NCBI GenBank assembly: GCA_027605045.1
Contig: JAQFWX010000008.1
Span: forward strand, 1,612,001 to 1,676,000
Source of the DNA: Phallus indusiatus
Taxonomy: Eukaryota > Basidiomycota > Agaricomycetes > Phallales > Phallaceae
Direction of reading: 5' to 3'
Length of the DNA: 64,000 nucleotides
This document shows positions 36,574 through 48,300 of this stretch, piece by piece. The notes under the pieces were generated by a model, which did not search any database, was not told the DNA's origin, and saw nothing but the letters and a program-made list of their open reading frames with translations. The position numbers were made by a program, and so were the translations under genes. How positions within the stretch are numbered: the stretch's first letter is position 1; every line of letters begins with the position of its first letter.

Positions 36574-38224
36574 CTACGCTGGAAGAACACCTTCAAGCAT
36601 TCCCCAACGTTCTCCAGTCAACCATGAAGCAACATCCACAGGTGTGAACCTGAATCGGGAAGGACGGGTCGTAAATAGACCGCGGTCCGTCCGTTCTCCT
36701 GTGGTGTCGTAGTACCCAGATGTTACAGAACTGGTGCAGTGGCCGAGATATTGCAGATTCAGTGTGAGACGGCATGTTATTAAAGCGGGAAGTGATACTC
36801 CAAGACTTAATATACATGAGATTTAAAGAATTGATATTTGAGTGAATGAAAAGACGTACTATATTCCAACTAGTTTCAAAGCGTCTACATTATACTATCA
36901 GCGAAATTTTCTTCAGCCAATTCCACCAGTGAGAAAAAGGGAGAAACATACGGTGTGATTCAAAATGTTGATTACATATATCATACAGATCACGACATAA
37001 TACATGATTCCATCTCGTGCGACCAGTTGAAGGAAGGGCGGTAGCACGGTTGATATCCGCCGTCGTAACCAATATATCCGACACATAGTCAAGCCGAGCA
37101 GAGAAGTTTCGATAGCGAGCGCAATCCACGACAATCTTACTATTAGGGCGTGAAAATCAATCAAGTAGCATTCAATAAAACTTTTACCGTAAACTGCCGA
37201 AACAATATTATTGTCCAATTCGCACTGGGCTGTCAATTATGAATAGACATGAATCGTTGATGAGAAGTTTGAATTCCAGGAACGTGATTCATTACGTACA
37301 TTTCTCATTTTTTATGAGTTTAACCTCACCCCCGATGACTAGTAGAAGGAAGACGGGTTATCTTTGTTAGTACTGTCATCTGAAACACAGGATGACCGAG
37401 ACCAAAATACCTTGATAAGTAAGGAGGATCATCTGTATTGTATTCAGCGATGCCAAGAGAATTATCATGCATTTATTGCGGTTGTATAACGCTACGATTC
37501 GAAGGGATATGATAGCTATTGAAAAGCTATGTTTAGCTGTCCTCATGCTGAGAGTAAGTTTCATAAGGGCGCACCACCGATAGCTCAAGTGAATTAATGA
37601 GTCAGATTACTTTGTACTATAAGGTGGTCACTGCTCACTGAACAGAATGCAGAGGGCTATCGTTCCCGCAATGACAAACACCGCCGAGCATCTAACGGCT
37701 TGTCGACTATGCTTCCAATACAGTAGTATCGAGAGTTGAACTACTCACGAAAGCTACAAACGTGTTATTTTATTATAGTAGAAGATGAAAAAGTACCATG
37801 TACCTTATATTCATGATGAAGAAAAGTTCCTGACCGAAATTCCAAATTAAATGTAGAGCGCAGAGTGAATGCTTTACTTACCTATTGAGAATATTATCCC
37901 AAAAAATGACAAATAGCGCAAGAAAATATAGAGCAACGTTGGTAAAGTGAACTTCCGTTTCCAAATTAATTCGATTTCTCTGTCCAATGTCAATGCTAAG
38001 ATCTTTAATTGAGAATTGAAAGGTGAAAGTTCAAACAACGACGCTCACAATAATCGTAAACGTATAGCACAGAACCTATAACGCATGCATAAGAGAGCAA
38101 ACGACTAATAAATCGCCATCAAAAAAAAGGAATGCAATACAGAAGAGATAAGACCATACTTGCTTTCGCTCAACTCTAGCTGGAATGTTGGGTTCGTGGT
38201 ATTGAATGTTGACGGGCTCAACAT
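36574..38224 (-). CDS. DUF6533 family membrane protein, copy B (slightly truncated)
   Basis: Same exon plan as copy A, starting MLSPSTFNTTNPTFQLELSE at 38224. The DUF6533 core exon has a normal GT donor, then TFLHHEYK, microexons of 5 and 9 nt, IISLRIVALYNRNKCMIILL, WIALAIETSLLGLTMCRIYW and RDGIMYYVVICMIYVINILN. A 3-nt deletion changes IYSQ to TYQ before an intron, keeping frame. In the last exon a C-to-T change turns CAG into TAG at 36574-36576, right after GMLEGVLPA. The protein loses about 18 C-terminal residues relative to copy D. Otherwise intact. Confidence 0.75.
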
Positions 38225-38270
38225 AGTTCACACAAAACCAGAAACTTGGGAATACATTCTCAAAGTGAGG

Positions 38271-38278
38271 TTTATATA
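38271..38278 (-). promoter_or_regulatory. TATA box, DUF6533 copy B
   Basis: TATATAAA on the minus strand about 47 bp before the start codon at 38224, as in the sister copies. Confidence 0.65.
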
Positions 38279-39135
38279 CCTTTCGCAGGGGCTATGCACA
38301 TTTAGTAAGGTCGACAAGAGAAGTGTATTCGATATAGAATCTAAGGCCCATATTGATAGACGAAAGATCGGCTGCAAAAAAATAGTTGCATTGTCTTTAG
38401 CTCTGGCTCAGATATATATAAGTGTTTCTTACTTATTAGGTAAAATTTTGAAAAAAAATCAGTGATCATGGAATTGTTCTCTTTTGTCAACTAATAACGA
38501 ATTTCAAATCCGCGAACGATGAATCAAATAAAAGCTACAAAAGCTTACTCAAGACAGCCAGAATGTGGCGGGTTTCTATGTTTGCATATGAAATTATGGG
38601 GAAGAAAGGTGTCAAGTCAACACCTCCGGGCATGCGAGCCGAAGTAGGCAAGGAAGAGAGAGTTGAAATTTTGAGGAGAAAAATAATACTACATGTGGAT
38701 TTGGGAGTGTTTATGGCGTAAGGAGAATCGTACGATCCACTTTCTCTAACCGACGACACCTCCTTCACCACACTTTTTTCCAGGGAAGTTTCCGAAGCTC
38801 GTTATGATCCAGGGGAAATTGCGTTGCCTCCTCTTCTATTAGGAGCTTGCGTGTTCAAGAAAACTGAATTTTCATGGCTAACGTGCTAACGAATAGCCTT
38901 TTTGCCCCGTACTAAGGACGCGAACGTTGAGGGGGTATCTGGAATTATAATGGCAAAGAATGATGTGTAATGAGAGTTTGTCGATGACTAGCTCGTATAG
39001 AAAATGGCTAAAGCGGTGCCTTCAGCTGGGGTAGTCGATAGCGTACGCCCCAACTGTCATAGCATTTGTTAGCTAGGGGAAAGAGATGGAAGCAGTTCCC
39101 TTAGCGATGTATTAAAGCTTCAGAACATGTTTCTA

Positions 39136-39384
39136 TCACGCCTGGATGAGAAAAGTGAGAATTCGAGGAGATTTACTCACCTCAAAAATTCTGAACGTTT
39201 TCTGCAGAAATTTTGAAGAATTCTCCGCTTAGCGGAATTTCAAATTTCTCCTAATTCAAATTTCCTTATAAACCGTCAAAGGTTTGATAGGCGGACTAAT
39301 TACCTCAAAATTTCTGCAGAAAATGCTCAAAATTCTTGAGGTGATTAAATCTTCTCGAATTCTCAATTTTCTTGTCCAGACGTG
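39136..39384. mobile_element. foldback MITE at the B/C unit junction
   Basis: Non-coding, AT-rich element of about 250 bp with long terminal inverted repeats. The left arm (39137-39215) and right arm (39305-39384, reversed) match at about 70 of 80 positions by hand alignment, including GAGAATTCGA(G/A)(G/A)AGATTTA and TTTTCTGCAGAAATTTTGA. A further small palindrome (TCCGC-TTA-GCGGA) sits near the centre. Both flanks carry TA, compatible with a Tc1/mariner-type target duplication. The left flank belongs to unit B and the right flank to unit C, so the duplication cannot be proved. No transposase. Confidence 0.8.
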
Positions 39385-39890
39385 TAATAGAAGATGAGGC
39401 AACGCAATTTTCCCTGCGCCGTAACGAGCTCCGGAAGCTTCCCTGAAAAAAGTGTGGTGAAGGAGGCCTACGTGTCGTCGGATAGAGAAAGTGGATCGTA
39501 CGATTCTCCTTACGCCATAAACACTCCCGAATCCACATGTAGTATTATTTTTCTCCTTAAACTTTTAACACTCTCTTCCTTACTTACTTCGGCTCGCATG
39601 CCCGGAAATGTTTGACTTGACACCTTTTTCTTCCGCATAATTTCATATGCGAACATTGAAACTCGCCACATTCCGGCTGCCTTGAGTAAGCTTTTTAACT
39701 ATATTTAATTCATCTTAAGCGGATTTGAAATTCTTTATTAGTTGACAAAAGAGGAGTTAAAGATAATGTACTGTTAATACTTTTTGCAACCGCTTTTTCA
39801 TCTATCGATACGGGCCTTAAATTCTATATTGAATATTATAATACACTTCTCTTGACGACCATACTAAATATGCATAGCCCCTACAACAGG

Positions 39891-39898
39891 TATATAAA
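39891..39898 (+). promoter_or_regulatory. TATA box, DUF6533 copy C
   Basis: TATATAAA about 47 bp before the (now broken) gene's start codon at 39945. Confidence 0.6.
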
Positions 39899-39978
39899 CC
39901 TCACTTTGGGAATATATTCCCAAGCTTCTGGTCTTGTGTAATCTATGTTGAGCACGTCAACATTCAATACCACGAACC

Positions 39979-40374
39979 TGTCAGGGTACGCTACCGCCGT
40001 CTCTCATTTTCTTATTTATTATCATCGGCATCACTTCCTTTCTATTTTATTTATCATTTCCATATTTTACTTTCACTCTCCGTTTCCTTGTTCTGTCTCT
40101 ATTTCACTTTCTCTACTCGCGCGCGTTGCGCGCTCGTACCCGGCGTGATGCCCGTGACATCACGTCGCTTAGGTTCGGTTTAGGCGCCTGGCACTTAGCT
40201 GTGTCAGGGCCGCACGCCGCGTCGTCGTTTTATGTATATAGTAGCTGTACCTAGAGTGAGGGTCCCTAAGCTTGTTCTCTTAGGATCCCCTCCCTCTAGG
40301 TGAGTAGTTAGTTTCCCTTCCAATATATTATCTTAGGATCCCCTCCCTCTAGTGTGAGCTGAGTAGCCCTAACA
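39979..40374. mobile_element. solo LTR inserted in exon 1 of DUF6533 copy C
   Basis: 396 bp beginning TGTCAGGG and ending CCCTAACA, flanked by a 5-bp target duplication GAACC (39974-39978 and 40375-40379). Removing it restores the exon-1 sequence seen in copies A, B and D. It contains an internal direct duplication of CTTAGGATCCCCTCCCTCTA (about 40,280 and 40,333). It is not related to the 264 bp LTR nearby, so it derives from a different LTR family by LTR-LTR recombination. Confidence 0.88.
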
Positions 40375-41623
40375 GAACCCAACATTCCAGCTAGAGTTGA
40401 GCAAAAACAAGTATGGTCGTTTCTCTTTTCTTTTGTATTGCATTCTCTTCTTGATGGTAATTTATTAGTCGTTTGTTCTCTTATGCATGTGTTATGGGTT
40501 CTGTGCTATACGTTTATGATTATTGTGGGCGTGGCTGCTTAAACTTGACCGGGACATTTGATTGAAGTTTGAAATATCCTAGCATTGACGTTGGACAGAG
40601 AAATCGAATTAATTTGGAAAAGAAAGTTCACTTTACCAACGTTGCTCTATATTTTCTTGCGCTATTCCACATTTATCGAGATAATATTCTCAATAGGTAA
40701 GTAAAGCATTCACTCTGCGCTTTACATCTAACTTCAAATTTTCGATCAGGAACATTTCTTCCTCATGAATATAAGGTACATAGTACTTTGCCGTCTTTTG
40801 CTCTGATTAAATAACTCGTTTGTAGCTTTCGTGAGTAGTTCAACTCTCGATACCACTGTAGGATGCCTAGTCAACAAGCCGTTAGATGCTTAGCATTGAT
40901 TGACATTGGGGGAATAATAGCCTTCTGTATTATGTTCAGTGAGCAGTGACCACCTTACGTATAGTACAAAGTATCTGACTCATTAATTCACTTGAGCCAT
41001 CGGTGGTGCGTCCCTACAAGACTTACGCTTAGCCTGAGGACAGCTGCTAAAGATAGCTTTTCCACAGCTATTATCTCCCTTCGAATCGTGGCGTTATACA
41101 ACCGCAATAAATGCGTGATAGCTCTTTTGGTATCGCTGAATATATTACAGATGATACTCCTTATTTATACTCAAGGTATGTTGGTCTTGGCCATTCTGCG
41201 TTTTAGATGATACTGCATAACGGAAATAACCCGTCGTCTTCTTTCTACTAGTCACCGGGAGTAAAATTAAATTCAAGAATGAAAAATGTACGTGGTGAAT
41301 CAGATTTCTGGAATTTAACCTTCTCATTAACGATCCGTGTCTATCCATAATTGGTACTAGCTCAGTGCGAATTGGACGAAAATGTTGTTTCTTCAATTTA
41401 CAGTAAATAAAGATTTCGCGCGTTTTACTAATACTGGGTGATCGATTTTCACGCCTTAATAGCAAAACTATCGTGGATTCCACTCGCTATCGAAACTTCT
41501 CTGCTCAGTTTGACTATGTATCGAGTGTGTTGGTTACGACGGCGCATATCAACCGTACCACCCTTCCTTCAACTAGTCGCACGAGATGGAATCATGTATT
41601 ATGTCGTGATTTGTATGATATAT

Positions 41624-41887
41624 TGTAACGGTTCCGCTATGAGCAGCGGACTACTATTAACCATAGTACATATTCGTATATACATACAATTGTATGCAGA
41701 CGATCGTCATCTGCACAAGTACCTAGTATTATGTAATGTACATAGGCGCCGTCACACCAGTAAATACCGCGTAACGGTAAAGGCGCCGGCAGCCTTTCTT
41801 ACCTGCACTTGCAAATATACAGCTTTACACTGTTTGTTGTGAGTTCGTAAGAACCGGGCTAATCGTAAACTGTAACGAAACGTTACA
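41624..41887 (+). repeat. 5' LTR of the gypsy element
   Basis: 264 bp, starts TGTAACG and ends CGTTACA (7-bp inverted termini). Identical to the 3' LTR except at 41709. Confidence 0.95.
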
Positions 41888-41964
41888 TCTTTTTTAACAC
41901 CTAAACGGCGTTACAATTTCCAAAATACGCCAATCGTATTTGCTAGTTTATAGTGAGAGAGGAT

Positions 41965-43770
41965 ATGCCTCCTAAAAGCAACAAGAAGTCAAAAAGAACG
42001 TAGGCGAACCACCACCTACCGAAGGCGGTCCATCCACATCTGCACGAGCAGGTGATACTGTTGTGATAGACGCAGCATTGTTTGAAACACTAGTCGCGGA
42101 CCACGCGAATCGATCTAGACAAGGATCGAGACAGGGATCGAGACAAGCTTCACCAGCGGAGCGAATCAGGTGAATCAGTGAAATCAACCAGATCTCATAA
42201 GTCCAACCTCGGAAAAGACGAGGTAGTCCTACCACGTAAGATGATTGAGGACGCAAAAGGATGATCCATGACCTCGTAAGAGGTGATACACCGGGACAAG
42301 ACGTCGGTGATATGTTAGTACGACTAGATGCAGCCGTAATACCCGATGAAGAAGAACCGTGGACAACGGTGAAAGGGAAAGGTCGTGCACGAGACGACAA
42401 TAGAACCAGCACGACAATACTGGCTCCAGTAATGGACAACGCGCAGGCGACGGTCAAGACAATGGCAAACACGCCAGCATTGCCAGCGACGCCCAGAGCT
42501 CCATCGGCACCACCGACCCCGGTATAACACGTCAACCCACACAACAGTACGCGGTACACGCGGAAACACTACATTCAGTGTTACAGGACCTACCTTCTGC
42601 ACAACCAGCAGCGACCAGCACGCCCATCAGACCCACGCGAGCAGCAGATGACGCAGCCGCAGAGATAGAGAGAGGACGAGCTGAGCTGGACAGATCACGT
42701 CGAAACAGCCGACGTACCCCACCAGAGTTCGTGGCAACTCGTGACTACCTGGAAGATCAATCTACCAGACGAGTCAACGCGGGTCAAGGACCGCGTGATA
42801 AGAGTAATCCTTCAGCTGCAGAGCTGGAAGAGTCAGCGAAAGACCTGGAAAGGATGGCCGCTGAGGCAGCACAACTGGCACGGGAAAAACGTTCCGAAGC
42901 ATTAGACAAACGCACAACTGCGTTACAAGGGAAGGTTAGTAGGCAAGAACCGTATGTCGACATGCAGGAAGACCTGCAGGAAGTGCGAGCAGCACGCACT
43001 GAACTGGCTAAAAGCAACCGAGAAATGGAAGCTGGCCAACGACCTGGCATCATCTTTGAGCAAGACCTCCCTAATCGCTCGGCGCCCGCTCAGACTGCAG
43101 CGCAACCAGGACCGTCAACAGTACATCCTGGTCCACCAACAAACGCCGGTCAAGCACACGCTCCTGCAACGTCCCCGACAACCAGAGCACCGGTTGTACC
43201 CAGAAGAAGAGCAACATCTGCCAGGGATCAGTACGAGCAAATGAGAGAAGACCTCCGAGATATACCGGAGAGTAACGCTGGGCCCTTCATGCCCAAATAC
43301 TATGATGACGAGGACTCGTCAGACGACGAAGAAGAAGCGTACGATCGCGGATACTTCGAACGTGAAATGAGGGAAACCCCATTTGACGACCGAGAAGATA
43401 GACATAAACCCACGAAGAGGTTTAGAAGAGTTCGGGAAGACGAGGGGATAATTGTCATGGTACAAGAAGCACTAGAGGAGTGCAAGGATGTAGTAGTATC
43501 AGCGTCCCCACTTGCGAAAGCGGGTGCAAAGATGCCATTATCCGTTATGTATAGCGGATCATCAAAGCCTGAAGACTTTGAGAAGTTCGTGACCTCTATC
43601 CTCAGATGGTTGAGGCTAAATAACCTACTCGGCGCAGCGTACGTCGAAGCACATATAGCCGTAGTCGGTATGCGACTAGATGGAGAGGCACACGAATGGT
43701 TCGTGGAGCACGTAGAACGAGGAGGTCGTTCAACCAAGGGTTGGGACTTGGTAAGACTGTTCGAAGGATG
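41965..43770 (+). pseudogene. gag N-terminal and capsid region, broken by frameshifts
   Basis: Starts MPPKSNKKSK at 41965. Coding continuity can be followed only by changing frame near 42000, 42170, 42250, 42520 and 43770. Segments are GDTVVIDAALFETLVADHAN, MIHDLVRGDTPGQDVGDMLV, then a long open stretch from 42539 (TLHSVLQDLPSAQ, coiled-coil EIERGRAELDRS, acidic DDEDSSDDEEEAYDRGYFER) into the capsid part (YSGSSKPEDFEKFVTSILRW, EAHEWFVEHVER). The last shift falls within the capsid domain, between LVRLFEG and MHNMFLSPTSK, which argues against a programmed frameshift. Gag would form the particle shell. Confidence 0.75.
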
Positions 43771-45339
43771 CACAATATGTTCTTGTCACCTACAAGCAAG
43801 AACCAGTCTGCACATAACTTCGATCACGCGAAGCAAGGTGCAAGGAGTGTACACCGGTACATGAGTGAACTGTTGAAATTCGCAGCACGTCTAGTCCATC
43901 CACCGGACAGATACACCTTCAAACGAAAGTTCTTAGAAGGACTTGATGAGAGAATTCGCAGTGAAGTCACCAAGAGGGGATTCCTGGCCGAAAACTCATC
44001 AATTCGACGGCTGTACATAGCCGCGAACGACATAGAGCAAGCATGGGACTATAATAAGTCAATACTAGCTCAACGTCAGACACCCGTAAAATCAACGGGT
44101 ACCCACTCAAGCTTGGCCAGACAAGCTCAAGAGAACAACTACCGCGCTAAAATCAAACCAAGCGGTATACCCACGAGGACTATTCCCCGTACGACCACAA
44201 CTAGCAACGCGCTAGCTGTAAGACCAGCGACGAGCAGTGCGATTAAGCCGGCGAGAGTGTCGACTACCACGACAACTCGACCAGTCAGCTCAGGAACGCA
44301 AGCCCGAAGCAGTAGCACTGTACTGAAGTGCTATGAATGTGGACAGACTGGCCACCTAAGACCACAATGCCCTAGAAAGGGACAGGTACGTGCCAACGTA
44401 ATGCACGTTGAGGAGGAAGATGAAGACGATGCGGACGAGCTGCTCGACGCAATTATAGAGGAAGAAACGGGAGTTAACATACTAGAGGTGGAGGAATCCC
44501 CACAGTATGATGACGCTGAACAAGGTCAAGACACCGCGGAAGCAGCGGACTACGGGGGAGGGGACCACTATGAGTGGGACGAGAATGAAGACGCAGTAGG
44601 CGCATACATGATGGTGATAACCGAAGATCACGGTTATGATGAAAGAAGACTACTTGTTATCAAACAAGGCTCGTCCACCATTGGGACGATTAAGTCACAG
44701 GAAGAACCCCTGTATGACCACACGATGAGACCTAAGTCAAGGGCTCCAAAGCGTGATAAAGAATCAATAAGACCTCTAGAGGGTTACTGGCTCGTAAACG
44801 GCCAATTAGCGCATTGTTTGATTGACAGTGGATGTCAAGGCATGATAATGTCACCATCATTCTCGCTCACGACTGGAGCGAAGACATTCAAACTGGATAA
44901 GCCAGTATCACTGCAGCTCGCAGTGAAAGGAAGTAAGTCCGTAATACAGTACGGAACGTATACCCGAATAGAATTTGGGGATATTAGTGTGTTAGAATAC
45001 TTTGATATAGTCAATATTGACTACTACGACGTCATAATTGGCGTACCATTCCTGAAAAGGTATGACATCTGCCTGGACTTTGGCAACGGGATAATCACCC
45101 GGGATGGAGGAGTAATCACTCCAGTGGAACGGTTCACTGAAATACCTAACACCACGGACGAGCCCACCGAGTTAAGTGGAAGCTTAGCCATAGCATCAGC
45201 ACGCCCCATAACTACTACGTCTAACGCAGTAGCAGTGAGACGGAAGATCCGAGTACCGGAACTTAAGGATGAGAACCTACCCGCTACGCGAGTACTGGAA
45301 GGAGGAGTACAGCGACTTATTCGGGCCAGTGCCGAATAG
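43771..45339 (+). CDS. gag C-terminus and aspartic protease of the gypsy element
   Basis: Open stretch continuing the capsid (MHNMFLSPTSKNQSAHNFDH, ARSVHRYMSELLKFAARL). A CCHC zinc knuckle follows at about 44,331 (CYECGQTGHLRPQC, spacing CX2CX4HX4C), which packages RNA. The retroviral-type protease then has its active-site motif in HCLIDSGCQGMI (about 44,820) and the flap/second motif VIIGVPFLKRYD. It stops at 45339 (RASAE). The next ORF is in the +1 frame and overlaps it by 71 nt, so pol would need a +1 frameshift or is separated by mutation. Confidence 0.85.
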   Translation, partial: HNMFLSPTSKNQSAHNFDHAKQGARSVHRYMSELLKFAARLVHPPDRYTFKRKFLEGLDERIRSEVTKRGFLAENSSIRRLYIAANDIEQAWDYNKSILAQRQTPVKSTGTHSSLARQAQENNYRAKIKPSGIPTRTIPRTTTTSNALAVRPATSSAIKPARVSTTTTTRPVSSGTQARSSSTVLKCYECGQTGHLRPQCPRKGQVRANVMHVEEEDEDDADELLDAIIEEETGVNILEVEESPQYDDAEQGQDTAEAADYGGGDHYEWDENEDAVGAYMMVITEDHGYDERRLLVIKQGSSTIGTIKSQEEPLYDHTMRPKSRAPKRDKESIRPLEGYWLVNGQLAHCLIDSGCQGMIMSPSFSLTTGAKTFKLDKPVSLQLAVKGSKSVIQYGTYTRIEFGDISVLEYFDIVNIDYYDVIIGVPFLKRYDICLDFGNGIITRDGGVITPVERFTEIPNTTDEPTELSGSLAIASARPITTTSNAVAVRRKIRVPELKDENLPATRVLEGGVQRLIRASAE

Positions 45340-48300
45340 ACTCCCTCCATTTAGGGATGTAAATCATCATATCCCATTAATAGAACCTAACAAGGTTATC
45401 CGGTACAGACTACCGAAGTGCCCAGACGCCCTCAAGCCACTGCTGGCTGAAAAAATAGAGCGCTACACGCAAGCAGGTTGGTGGGAACCGACTGTCGCAC
45501 AGCAAGCCATCCCTATGCTATGCCTGTTTAAAAAGGCATTATCAGGACTACGCACGGTATTTGACCTGCGTCAACAGAATGATAATACGTTGAAAGACGT
45601 GACCCCGTTTCCAGACCAGGAGACCATTCGCCAAGACGTGGCGAGACACAAGTATAGGTCGAAAATTGACCTAACGGAAGCTTACGAGCAAGTCAGAATT
45701 GCTCCGGAAGACGTGGATAAGACCACGTTCTCGACGATATATGGCACGTTTAAAAGCCATGTTATGCAACAAGGTGATTGCAACGCGCCTTCGACATTCC
45801 AGAGATTGATGACCCATATATTCCGGGACCACATCGGAAGAAATATACACTCGTACATCGACGACGTGTTCGTCTACTCAATGACGATCCAACAACACCA
45901 GGAACATCTGGAGATTGCCTTCTCGAGATTGAGGAAGGAACAACTCTACCTAAGTCAGAAGAAAGTTGACTTATACTCCAAACGATTGGAGTGCCTAGGA
46001 CACATCATCGATGACGATGGTATCCACCCAGATATGGATAAGATGGATAAAATTCGCGATTGGAGAACCCCACGTACGTTCAACGACGTTCAGAAGTTCT
46101 TAGGGCTGGTGCAATATGTTGCCGCCTACCTTCCGGGAGTCGCTACTTACACTTCCCCATTGTCGGGATGTACCCACAACAACAGGCAATTCGAGTGGAC
46201 ACCGGCACTAGAACGCTGTTTCAACGCAATCAAAGCGTTGACGAAGAACGCCCCAGTTCTTAAACCTATCAATCCTGATAGCGACGAGCCAATTTGGCTT
46301 GTAACCGATGGATCCAAGTGTGGCGTCGGTGCGTACTATGGTCAAGGCGCAAGTTGGCAAACCTGCAGACCCGCAGGGTTTATGTCTAAGAAATTCACTC
46401 CGGCACAGTACAACTACCGGACTCATGAGCACGAGCTCATTGCAGTACTTGAAGCACTGAATAAGTGGGAAGACAAACTACTAGGTCGTAAATTCACCCT
46501 AGTAACGGACAACGAGGCCTTGAAACACTTCAAGACACAGCCCCGTATGTCGCCTAGACAGGCGAGATGGTACGAGTATCTCTCTCGTTTCGACTACGAA
46601 ACGATTCACATTAAAGGTGAGACCAACACGGTCGCAGATGGACTCTCGAGATATTTCGAGGATGACCTACCTAACGAGATACACCCACCTGAGAACTACG
46701 TCAACATCGACGTAAAACTAGATCCAACAGGGGATCAGCTACCTCCTGAAAGGAAAAGTGAACTCAGAATCAGTGCGGCGAGACGCATTAAAACTCGGGC
46801 GAAAGCTAGAGTCCAACAACAGACGGCTGAACAAGCATCCATTGAACAACGACCAGCGTCCATTGAAGAAGTGGATACAGACGACGAAGACGTACTGGCA
46901 GTCACAGCGCAGCATAGCGGTAAAACGCTTAAAGCCAAGATTGAAGGCTTTGAAGGATTAGCTGATCTGATAAAGAGCGGCTATAAGGACGACACAACAC
47001 TGAAGAAAGTGTTAGAAAACCCTGATGCATACAAAGGGTTTGGGATGAAAAACCAGCTACTGTACACGAAGAATCAGTTCTCCCGTGACGTGGTCTGCAT
47101 ACCCCATCACATATTTTACCAGGGGAGGAAGCTGGTAGAGATCATCATTAGTGAAGCACACGAAATTGTGGGACACTTCGGACGCTATAAAACGTCGCAA
47201 TACATTAGACAAGTGTATTGGTGGAGAACGATGGCAGAGGACATCGATGAATACTGCAAATCGTGCGGTAAATGTCAAACGAATAAGGATGACAATAGAC
47301 ATCCTAGCGGTCTGCTGAAGACGCTACCCATTCCCAATAAACCATGGGAATCAGTCGGAATGGACTTTATAGGCCCGTTACCAGTATCGAAAGGACATGA
47401 CTTCTTACTAGTCATAATTGACAGATTGACGTCAATGGTGAGACTCATGCCCACCACCACGAAGCTAACTGCGAAAAGCGCAGCACACCTGTACTTCGAA
47501 GGTGTAGTTAGGCATCATGGCGTGCCAGCTTCTATCGTCAGTGATAGAGATACCAGATTCACCGCGAAGTTCTGGAAAGAACTACAGCGGCTAATAGGGA
47601 CAAAACTCCTCATGTCCACTTCATTCCATCCACAGACGGATGGAGCAACAGAGCGGGCGAACCGCTCCATAGGACAAGTATTACGTTCTATAATAGATAA
47701 CGACCAAAAGGATTGGGCTGAACGTATCCCGATGGCGGAATTCGCACTGAACAGTAGCACGAGTGAAACGACTAAGTTCACGCCATTCGAACTTAACTAC
47801 GGATACACCCCTGCACTAGGGCGACAGCTCAACACAGACACCAAGTTCAATGGTGTGAAGCAATTCGCATTACAAGCGAAATGGAATCTTATGGCCGCAC
47901 ACGATGCCATAATCGCGAGTCGCGTGAAACAAACCATGCACGCGAACACCCACAGACGAGATGCGCCTGTTTACAAAGAGGGTGACCTCGTGTACCTTTC
48001 TACGAAGAACATATCTCTACCAAAGGGTAGATCCAGTAAGTTGGTACCGCGTTACGTCGGTCCTTACAAAGTATTGTCAGTCAAAGACAATATTAACGTC
48101 AAACTCGACTTGCCTGACGAGTTGAAGAAGCGTAGGATAAATCCAATATTCCACGTGGACTTAGTGAAACCACATATCGCCAATGATGACGATAGATTTC
48201 CACGTCGTGAGTCATTAACGGCGTACGACTTTGGACAACCGGACAATGCCGAATGGCATGTAGATGAACTACTAGCCCATCGCTGGACTGGGTCTAAAGA

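Larger units (their letters stand above)
36144..39130 (-). repeat. array unit B (inverted, circularly permuted)
   Basis: Reverse-orientation copy of the 3 kb unit. Read on the minus strand it starts mid-upstream (GAAACATGTTCTGAAGC, near 39128), runs through the gene (38224-36574) and its downstream flank, and ends inside the upstream part of a following unit (GAACCTTTCA, 36144-36153). Its start and end points therefore lie about 130 bp apart in the unit, as expected for a permuted insertion. Confidence 0.8.
39385..41623 (+). repeat. array unit C, left part
   Basis: Begins at TAATAGAAGATGAGG, in the middle of the unit's upstream region (equivalent to about 51,925 in unit D), and runs into the gene up to the retrotransposon. 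It contains a solo LTR at 39979-40374. The rest of unit C resumes at 50721. Confidence 0.85.

Noticed and set aside
43760..43780. Programmed ribosomal frameshift between gag and protease
   Set aside because: The shift lies inside the capsid domain rather than at a gag-pol border; a deletion is more likely.
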